Source: Odiellus spinosus (taxonomy: Eukaryota > Arthropoda > Arachnida > Opiliones > Phalangiidae). Taken from it: a stretch of 64,000 nucleotides of DNA. The position numbers and the translations under genes are program-made. This document shows, piece after piece, positions 52,821 to 62,430 of this stretch. Where the stretch lies: positions 1,054,001-1,118,000 of the forward strand of contig OY987233.1 in the NCBI GenBank assembly GCA_963920705.1. The letters run 5' to 3'. Within the stretch, counting starts at the first letter, position 1. Each line of letters starts with the position of its first letter. The notes beneath the pieces were generated by a model that saw only the letters and a program-made list of their open reading frames with translations, was not told the DNA's origin and ran no database searches.

Positions 52821-55800
52821 CAAATTTGTGGATCTACACTTGTGAAATTTGTGGATCTACACTTGGGAAATTTGTGGATCTACACTTGGGAAATTTGTGG
52901 ATCTACACTTGGGAAATTTGTGGATCTACACTTGGGAAATTTGTGGGTCTACACTTTGCAAATTTGTGGATCTACACTTGGGAAATTTGTGGATCTACAC
53001 TTGGGAAATTTGTGGATCTACACTTGGGAAATTTTTGGATCTACACTAGGGAAATTTGTGGATCTACACTTGGGAAATTTGTGGATCTACACTTGGGAAG
53101 TTTGTGGATCTATACAAAGGGAAATTTTTGGATCTACACTTGGGAAATTTGTAGGTCTACACTTTGCAAATTTGTGGATCTACACTTGGGAAATTTTTGG
53201 ATCTACACTAGGGAAATTTGTGGATCTACACTTTGCAAATTTGTGGATCTACACTTGGGAAATTTGTGGATCTACACTCGCAAATTTGTGGATCTACACT
53301 TGGCAAATTTGTGGATCTAAACTTTAAAAATTTGTGGATCTACACTTGGGAAATTTGTGGATTTACACTTGGGAAGTTGTGGATCTACACTTGGGAAATT
53401 TGTGGATCTACTCTTGGGAAATTTGTGGATCTACACTAGGGAAATTTGTGGATCTACACTTGGGAAATTTGTGGATCTATACTTGGAAAATTTGTGGATC
53501 TATTCTTGGAAGATTTGGGGATATATGCTTGGATATTTGTTGATCTATACTTGGGAAATATGTGTATCTATACTTGGGATTTTTGTTGATCTACACTTGG
53601 CAAATTTGTGGATCTACACTTTGCAAATTTGTGGATCTACACTTGGGAAATTTGTGGATCTACACTTGCAAATTTGTAGATCTACACTTGGCAAATTTGT
53701 GGATCTAAACTTTAAAAATTTGTGGATCTACACTTGGGAAATTTGTGGATCTACACTTGGGAAATTTGTGGATCTACACTTGTGAAATTTGTAGATCTAC
53801 ACTTGGCAAATTTGTGGATCTAAACTTTAAAAATTTGTGGATTTACACTTGGCAAATTTGTGGATCTACACTTGGTAAATTTGTGGATCTACTCTTGGCA
53901 AATTTGTGGATCTACACTTGGTAAATTTGTGGATCTACACTTGGCAAATTTGTGGATCTACAGTTGGCAAATTTGTGGATCTACACTTGGTAAATTTGTG
54001 GAATTACACTTGGGAAATTTGTGGATCTACACTTGGGAAATTTGTGGATCTACACTTGCAAATTTGTGGATCTACACTTGGCAAATTTGTGGATCTAAAC
54101 TTTAAAAATTTGTGGATTTATACTTGGGAAATTTGTGGATTTATACTTGGGAAATTTGTGGATTTATACTTGGGAAATTTGTGGATTTATACTTGGGAAA
54201 TTTGTGGATTTATACTTAGGAAATTTGTGGATTTTCTCTTGGCAAATTTGTAGATTTATACTTGGGAAAATTGTGGATTTATATTTGGGAAATTTGTAGA
54301 TTTATATTGGGGAAATTTGTGGATTTATACTTGGGAAATTTGTGGATTTATACTTGGCAAATTTGTGGATCTACACTTGGTAAATTTGTGGATCTACACT
54401 TGGCAAATTTGTGGATCTACACTTGGCAAATTTATGGATCTACACTTGGCAAATTTTGTGGATCTACACATGGGAAATTTGTGGATCTACACTCGCAAAT
54501 TTGTGGATCTACACTTGGCAAATTTGTGGATCTAAACTTTAAAAATTTGTGGATCTACACTTGGGAAATTTGTGGATTTACACTTGGCAAATTTGTGGAT
54601 TTACACTTGGCAAATTTGTGGATCTACACTTGGTAAATTTGTGGATCTGCACTTGGCAAATTTGTGGATCTACACTTGGCAAATTTGTGGATCTACACTT
54701 GGTAAATTTGTGGATCTACACTTGGCAAATTTGTGGATCTACAGTTGGCAAATTTGTGGATCTACACTTGGGAAATTTGTGGATTTACACTTGGCAAATT
54801 TGTGGATCTACAATTGGTAAATTTGTGGATCTACACTTGGGAAATTTGTGGATCTACACTTGGGAAATTTGTGGATCTACACTTGGGAAATTTGTGGATC
54901 TAAACTTTAAAAATTTGTGGATTTATACTTGGGAAATTTGTGGATTTATACTTGGGAAATTTTTGGATTTATACTTGGGAAATTTGTATATTTATACTTA
55001 GGAAATTTTTGGATTTACACTTGGGAAATTTGTGGATTTATACTTGGGAAAGTTGTGGATTTATACTTGGGAAATTTGTGGATTTATACTTAGGAAATTT
55101 GTGGATTTTCTCTTGGCAAATTTGTAGATTTATACTTGGGAAAATTGTGTATTTATATTTGGGAAATTTGTGGATTTATATTGGGGAAATTTGTGGATTT
55201 ATACTTGGGAAATTTGTGGATTTATACTTAGGAAATTTGTGGATTTACACTTGGCAAATTTGTGGATCTACACTTTTTAAATTTGTGGATCTACACTTGG
55301 CAAATTTGTGGATCTACACTTGGCAAATTTATGGATCTACACTTGGCAAATTTTGTGGATCTACACTTGGGAAATTTGTGGATCTACACTTGGGAAATTT
55401 GTGGATCTACACTTGGGAAATTTGTGGATCTACACTTGGGAAATTTGTGGATCTACACTTGGGAAATTTGTTTATCTACACTTGGGAAATTTGTGGATCT
55501 ACACTTGTGAAATTTTTGGATCTACACTTGGGAAATTTGTGGATCTACACTTGGGAAATTTGTGGATCTACACTTGGGAAATTTGTGGATCTACTCTTGG
55601 GAAATTTGTGGATCTACACTAGGGAAATTTGTGGATCTACACTTGGGAAATTTGTGGATCTACACTTGGGAAATTTGTGGATCTATACTTGGAAAATTTG
55701 TGGATCTATTCTTGGAAAATTTGGGGATATATGCTTGGATATTTGTTGATCTATACTTGTAAAATATGTGTATCTATACTTGGGATTTTTGTGGATCTAC

Positions 55801-58800
55801 ACTTGGCAAATTTGTGGATCTACACTTTGCAAATTTGTGGATCTACACTTGGGAAATTTTTGGATCTACACTTGGCAAATTTGTGGATCTACACTTGTGA
55901 AATTTGTGGATCTACACTTGGGAAATTTGTGGGTCTACACTTTGCAAATTTGTGGATCTACACTTGGGAAATTTTTGGATCTACACTAGGGAAATTTGTG
56001 GATTTTCTCTTGGCAAATTTGTAGATTTATACTTGGGAAAATTGTGTATTTATATTTGGGAAATTTGTGGATTTATATTGGGGAAATTTGTGGATTTATA
56101 CTTGGGAAATTTGTGGATTTATACTTAGGAAATTTGTGGATTTACACTTGGCAAATTTGTGGATCTACACTTTTTAAATTTGTGGATCTACACTTGGCAA
56201 ATTTGTGGATCTACACTTGGCAAATTTATGGATCTACACTTGGCAAATTTTGTGGATCTACACTTGGGAAATTTGTGGATCTACACTTGGGAAATTTGTT
56301 TATCTACACTTGGGAAATTTGTGGATCTACACTTGTGAAATTTTTGGATCTACACTTGGGAAATTTGTGGATCTACACTTGTGAAATTTGTGGATCTACA
56401 CTTGGGAAATTTGTGGATCTACTCTTGGGAAATTTGTGGATCTACACTAGGGAAATTTGTGGATCTACACTTGGGAAATTTGTGGATCTACACTTGGGAA
56501 ATTTGTGGATCTATACTTGGAAAATTTGTGGATCTATTCTTGGAAAATTTGGGGATATATGCTTGGATATTTGTTGATCTATACTTGGGAAATATGTGTA
56601 TCTATACTTGGGATTTTTGTGGATCTACACTTGGCAAATTTTTGGATCTACACTTTGCAAATTTGTGGATCTACACTTGGGAAATTTTTGGATCTACACT
56701 TGCAAATTTGTGGATCTAAACTTTAAAAATTTGTGGATCTACACTTGGGAAATTTGTGGATCTACACTTTGCAAATTTGTGGATCTACACTTGGGAAATT
56801 TGTGGATCTACACTTGCTAATTTGTGGATCTACACTTGGGAAATATGTGGATCTACACTTGGGAAATTTGTGGATCTACACTTGTGAAATTTGTGGATCT
56901 ACACTTGGGAAATTTGTGGATCTACACTTGGGAAATTTGTGGATCTACACTTGTGAAATTTGTGGAGCTACACTTGGGAAATTTGTGGATCTACACTTGG
57001 GAAATTTGTGGATCTACACTTGGGAAATTTGTGGATCTACACTTGGGAAATTTGTGGATCTACACTTGGGAAATTTGTGGATCTACACTTGGGAAATTTG
57101 TGGGTCTACACTTTGCAAATTTGTGGATCTACACTTGGGAAATTTTTGGATCTACACTAGGGAAATTTGTGGATCTACACTTAGGAAATTTGTGGATCTA
57201 CACTTGGGAAATTTGTGGATCTATACAAAGGGAAATTTTTGGATCTACACTTGGGAAATTTGTGGGTCTACACTTTGCAAATTTGTGGATCTACACTTGG
57301 GAAATTTGTGGATCTACACTTGGGAAATTTTTGGATCTACACTAGGGAAATTTGTGGATCTACACTTGGGAAATTTGTGGATCTACACTTGGGAAATTTG
57401 TGGATCTATACAAAGGGAAATTTGTGGATCTATACAAAGCAAAATTTGGATCTATACTTGGATAATTTGTGGATCTATTCTTGGAAAATTTGGGGATATA
57501 TGCTTGGAAATTTGTTGATCTACACTTGGCAAATTTGTGAATCTAAACTTTAAAAATTTGTGGATCTACACTTGGGAAATTTGTGGATTTACACTTGGCA
57601 AATTTGTGGATCTACACTTGGTAAATTTGTGGATCTACACTTGTCAAATTTGTGGATCTACACTTGCTAATTTGTGGATCTACACTTGGCAAATTTGTGG
57701 ATCTACACTTGGGAAATTTGTGGATTTACACTTGGGAAATTTGTGGATCTACACTTGTGAAATTTGTGGATCTACACTTGGGAAATTTGTGGATCTAAAC
57801 TTGGGAAATTTGTGGATCTACACTTGGGAAATTTGTGGATCTACACTAGGGAAATTTGTGGATCTACACTTGGGAAATTTGTGGATCTACACTTGGGAAA
57901 TTTGTGGATCTATACTTGGAAAATTTGTGGATCTATTCTTGGAAAATTTGGGGATATATGCTTGGATATTTGTTGATCTATACTTGTAAAATATGTGTAT
58001 CTATACTTGGGATTTTTGTGGATCTACACTTGGCAAATTTGTGGATCTACACTTTGCAAATTTGTGGATCTACACTTGGGAAATTTTTGGATCTACACTT
58101 GGCAAATTTGTGGATCTACACTTGTGAAATTTGTGGATCTGCACTTGGGAAATTTGTGGGTCTACACTTTGCAAATTTGTGGATCTACACTTGGGAAATT
58201 TTTGGATCTACACTAGGGAAATTTGTGGATTTATACTTAGGAAATTTGTGGATTTTCTCTTGGCAAATTTGTAGATTTATACTTGGGAAAATTGTGTATT
58301 TATATTTGGGAAATTTGTGGATTTATATTGGGGAAATTTGTGGATTTATACTTGGGAAATTTGTGGATTTATACTTAGGAAATTTGTGGATTTACACTTG
58401 GCAAATTTGTGGATCTACACTTTTTAAATTTGTGGATCTACACTTGGGAAATTTGTGGATCTACACTTGGCAAATTTATGGATCTACACTTGGCAAATTT
58501 TGTGGATCTACACTTGGGAAATTTGTGGATCTACACTTGGGAAATTTGTTTATCTACACTTGGGAAATTTGTGGATCTACACTTGTGAAATTTTTGGATC
58601 TACACTTGGGAAATTTGTGGATCTACACTTGTGAAATTTGTGGATCTACACTTGGGAAATTTGTGGATCTACTCTTGGGAAATTTGTGGATCTACACTAG
58701 GGAAATTTGTGGATCTACACTTGGGAAATTTGTGGATCTACACTTGGGAAATTTGTGGATCTATACTTGGAAAATTTGTGGATCTATTCTTGGAAAATTT

Positions 58801-58890
58801 GGGGATATATGCTTGGATATTTGTTGATCTATACTTGGGAAATATGTGTATCTATACTTGGGATTTTTGTGGATCTACACTTGGCAAATT
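51201..58890. repeat. S cassettes (51,201; 52,531; 53,471; 55,677; 56,505; 57,904; 58,755)
   Basis: Five monomers: GGATCTATACTTGG, GGATCTATTCTTGG, GGGGATATATGCTTGG ending ATATTT (22 bp), GTTGATCTATAC ending AAATAT, and GTGTATCTATAC ending GGGATTTTT. The second and third match the core of long Q, with one A-to-T change. The copies at 55,677 and 57,904 share CTTGTAAAATATG. At 53,471 the second monomer has GGAAGATTTGGGG. The entry spans seven cassettes. Confidence 0.88.
53390..54230. repeat. Copy of 51,120-51,985 (offset 2,270 bp)
   Basis: S, the CTTTGC monomer, CACTTGCAAATTTGTAG, K, a second K, CTACTCTTGGC, CTACAGTTGGC, GTGGAATTACAC and a T block occur in the same order as from 51,201. Within the T block the offset falls to 2,247, so copy 2 has one T monomer fewer. 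After F the two diverge: 52,030 returns to C-type at once, while 54,270 continues with TTATATTTGGG. Confidence 0.8.
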
Positions 58891-60055
58891 TTTGGATCTA
58901 CACTTTGCAAATTTGTGGATCTACACTTGGGAAATTTTTGGATCTACACTTGCAAATTTGTGGATCTAAACTTTAAAAATTTGTGGATCTACACTTGGGA
59001 AATTTGTGGATCTACACTTTGCAAATTTGTGGATCTACACTTGGGAAATTTGTGGATCTACACTTGCTAATTTGTGGATCTACACTTGGGAAATATGTGG
59101 ATCTACACTTGGGAAATTTGTGGATCTACACTTGTGAAATTTGTGGATCTACACTTGGGAAATTTGTGGATCTACACTTGGGAAATTTGTGGATCTACAC
59201 TTGTGAAATTTGTGGAGCTACACTTGGGAAATTTGTGGATCTACACTTGGGAAATTTGTGGATCTACACTTGGGAAATTTGTGGATCTACACTTGGGAAA
59301 TTTGTGGATCTACACTTGGGAAATTTGTGGATCTACACTTGGGAAATTTGTGGGTCTACACTTTGCAAATTTGTGGATCTACACTTGGGAAATTTTTGGA
59401 TCTACACTAGGGAAATTTGTGGATCTACACTTGGGAAATTTGTGGATCTACACTTGGGAAATTTGTGGATCTATACAAAGGGAAATTTTTGGATCTACAC
59501 TTGGGAAATTTGTGGGTCTACACTTTGCAAATTTGTGGATCTACACTTGGGAAATTTGTGGATCTACACTTGGGAAATTTTTGGATCTACACTAGGGAAA
59601 TTTGTGGATCTACACTTGGGAAATTTGTGGATCTACACTTGGGAAATTTGTGGATCTATACAAAGGGAAATTTGTGGATCTATACAAAGCAAAATTTGGA
59701 TCTATACTTGGATAATTTGTGGATCTATTCTTGGAAAATTTGGGGATATATGCTTGGAAATTTGTTGATCTACACTTGGCAAATTTGTGAATCTAAACTT
59801 TAAAAATTTGTGGATCTACACTTGGGAAATTTGTGGATTTACACTTGGCAAATTTGTGGATCTACACTTGGTAAATTTGTGGATCTACACTTGTCAAATT
59901 TGTGGATCTACACTTGCTAATTTGTGGATCTACACTTGGCAAATTTGTGGATCTACACTTGGGAAATTTGTGGATTTACACTTGGGAAATTTGTGGATCT
60001 ACACTTGTGAAATTTGTGGATCTACACTTGGGAAATTTGTGGATCTAAACTTGGG
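55600..60055. repeat. 2,250/2,227-bp tandem pair
   Basis: About 55,600-57,830 is repeated as 57,830-60,055. The offset is 2,227 in the front part and 2,250 after copy 2 gains one T monomer (GGATTTATACTTAGG) before its F near 58,249. Each copy carries two S cassettes, F, CACTTTTTAAATTT, GTGGAGCTACAC, a lone 24-bp Q monomer, a full long Q and K. Small differences include CTTAGG near 57,181 and GGATCTGCAC near 58,137. Confidence 0.86.
57400..59786. repeat. Long Q cassettes 7 and 8 (57,400-57,536 and 59,650-59,786)
   Basis: Both have the CTT-containing fourth monomer and are followed directly by a K-like monomer (GTGAATCTAAAC, a private A). Both share TTGGATAATTTG in the third monomer. They lie 2,250 bp apart and are products of that tandem duplication. 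Each has a lone GATCTATACAAAGGG monomer about 185 bp upstream (57,215 and 59,465), joined directly to TTTTTGGATC. Confidence 0.88.
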
Positions 60056-60154
60056 AAATTTGTGGATCTACACTTGGTAAATTTGTGGATCTACACTTTG
60101 CAAATTTGTGGATCTACACTTGGGAAATTTGTGGATCTACACTCGCAAATTTGT

Positions 60155-61260
60155 GGATCTACACTTGGCAAATTTGTGGATCTAAACTTTAAAAATTTGT
60201 GGATCTACACTTGGGAAATTTGTGGATTTACACTTGGCAAATTTGTGGATCTACACTTGGTAAATTTGTGGATCTACACTTGGCAAATTTGTGGATCTAC
60301 ACTTGGTAAATTTGTGGATCTACACTTGGCAAATTTGTGGATCTACAGTTGGCAAATTTGTGGATCTACACTTGGGAAATTTGTGGATTTACACTTGGCA
60401 AATTTGTGGATCTACAATTGGTAAATTTGTGGATCTACACTTGGGAAATTTGTGGATCTACACTTGGGAAATTTGTGGATCTACACTTGGGAAATTTGTG
60501 GATCTAAACTTTAAAAATTTGTGGATTTATACTTGGGAAATTTGTGGATTTATACTTGGGAAATTTTTGGATTTATACTTGGGAAATTTGTATATTTATA
60601 CTTAGGAAATTTGTGGATTTACACTTGGGAAATTTGTGGATTTATACTTGGGAAAGCTGTGGATTTATACTTGGGAAATTTGTGGATTTATACTTAGGAA
60701 ATTTGTGGATTTTCTCTTGGCAAATTTGTAGATTTATACTTGGGAAAATTGTGTATTTATATTTGGGAAATTTGTGGATTTATATTGGGGAAATTTGTGG
60801 ATTTATACTTGGGAAATTTGTGGATTTATACTTAGGAAATTTGTGGATTTACACTTGGCAAATTTTTGGATCTACACTTTTTAAATTTGTGGATCTACAC
60901 TTGGCAAATTTGTGGATCTACACTTGGCAAATTTATGGATCTACACTTGGCAAATTTTGTGGATCTACACTTGGGAAATTTGTGGATCTACACTTGGGAA
61001 ATTTGTGGATCTACACTTGGGAAATTTGTGGATCTACACTTGGGAAATTTGTGGATCTACACTTGGGAAATTTGTGGATCTACACTTGTGAAATTTGTGG
61101 AGCTACACTTGGGAAATTTGTGGATCTACACTTGGCAAATTTGTGGATCTACACTTGGCAAATTTATGGATCTACACTTGGCAAATTTTGTGGATCTACA
61201 CTTGGGAAATTTGTGGATCTACACTTGGGAAATTTGTGGATCTACACTTGGGAAATTTGT
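60155..61260. repeat. 1,106-bp tandem unit, copy 1
   Basis: The unit starts near a GGC monomer before K and ends in a run of canonical C monomers. The length, 48 monomers plus 2 bp, is consistent with two 24-bp monomers (the AAATTTTG steps near 60,955 and 61,186). Confidence 0.85.
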
Positions 61261-62366
61261 GGATCTACACTTGGCAAATTTGTGGATCTAAACTTTAAAA
61301 ATTTGTGGATCTACACTTGGGAAATTTGTGGATTTACACTTGGCAAATTTGTGGATCTACACTTGGTAAATTTGTGGATCTACACTTGGCAAATTTGTGG
61401 ATCTACACTTGGTAAATTTGTGGATCTACACTTGGCAAATTTGTGGATCTACAGTTGGCAAATTTGTGGATCTACACTTGGGAAATTTGTGGATTTACAC
61501 TTGGCAAATTTGTGGATCTACAATTGGTAAATTTGTGGATCTACACTTGGGAAATTTGTGGATCTACACTTGGGAAATTTGTGGATCTACACTTGGGAAA
61601 TTTGTGGATCTAAACTTTAAAAATTTGTGGATTTATACTTGGGAAATTTGTGGATTTATACTTGGGAAATTTTTGGATTTATACTTGGGAAATTTGTATA
61701 TTTATACTTAGGAAATTTGTGGATTTACACTTGGGAAATTTGTGGATTTATACTTGGGAAAGCTGTGGATTTATACTTGGGAAATTTGTGGATTTATACT
61801 TAGGAAATTTGTGGATTTTCTCTTGGCAAATTTGTAGATTTATACTTGGGAAAATTGTGTATTTATATTTGGGAAATTTGTGGATTTATATTGGGGAAAT
61901 TTGTGGATTTATACTTGGGAAATTTGTGGATTTATACTTAGGAAATTTGTGGATTTACACTTGGCAAATTTTTGGATCTACACTTTTTAAATTTGTGGAT
62001 CTACACTTGGCAAATTTGTGGATCTACACTTGGCAAATTTATGGATCTACACTTGGCAAATTTTGTGGATCTACACTTGGGAAATTTGTGGATCTACACT
62101 TGGGAAATTTGTGGATCTACACTTGGGAAATTTGTGGATCTACACTTGGGAAATTTGTGGATCTACACTTGGGAAATTTGTGGATCTACACTTGTGAAAT
62201 TTGTGGAGCTACACTTGGGAAATTTGTGGATCTACACTTGGCAAATTTGTGGATCTACACTTGGCAAATTTATGGATCTACACTTGGCAAATTTTGTGGA
62301 TCTACACTTGGGAAATTTGTGGATCTACACTTGGGAAATTTGTGGATCTACACTTGGGAAATTTGT
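61261..62366. repeat. 1,106-bp tandem unit, copy 2
   Basis: It follows copy 1 without a gap and matches it in every landmark I checked, including AAAGCTGTGG near 61,760, CTACAATTGG near 61,525 and CACTTTTTAAATTT near 61,980. After it, GTGGAGCTACAC recurs once more near 62,436 before the landmark-poor Domain VI. Confidence 0.86.
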
Positions 62367-62430
62367 GGATCTACACTTGGGAAATTTGTGGATCTACACT
62401 TGGGAAATTTGTGGATCTACACTTGTGAAA

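Larger units (their letters stand above)
50741..60060. repeat. Domain IV: S-cassette territory
   Basis: The domain is defined by the S cassette, starting at 51,201, 52,531, 53,471, 55,677, 56,505, 57,904 and 58,755. T blocks are few: about 51,840-52,040, 54,110-54,350, 54,915-55,245, 55,995-56,140 and 58,225-58,390, with F near 51,980, 54,227, 55,100, 55,999 and 58,249. GGATCTGCAC and GTGATTCTAC, first seen at 17.3-17.6 kb, reappear at 50.88-50.95 and 52.19-52.26 kb. From 55.26 kb a variant CACTTTTTAAATTT appears and recurs with each later duplication. Full long Q cassettes return at 57,400 and 59,650; single 24-bp Q monomers stand alone at 53,104, 57,215 and 59,465. Confidence 0.85.
60061..62430. 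repeat. Domain V: 1,106-bp tandem pair
   Basis: Two consecutive units of 1,106 bp (48 monomers plus 2 bp) span about 60,155-61,260 and 61,261-62,366. Each holds K, a run of GGC/GGT C-type monomers with CTACAGTTGGC and CTACAATTGG, a second K, a T block with F (about 60,707 and 61,811), CACTTTTTAAATTT, the ATGG/TTTTG couplet and GTGGAGCTACAC. Shared private changes, including AAAGCTGTGGATTTATAC, indicate a recent duplication. A related, more divergent copy lies at 54.7-55.4 kb, offset 5,604 bp. Confidence 0.88.
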
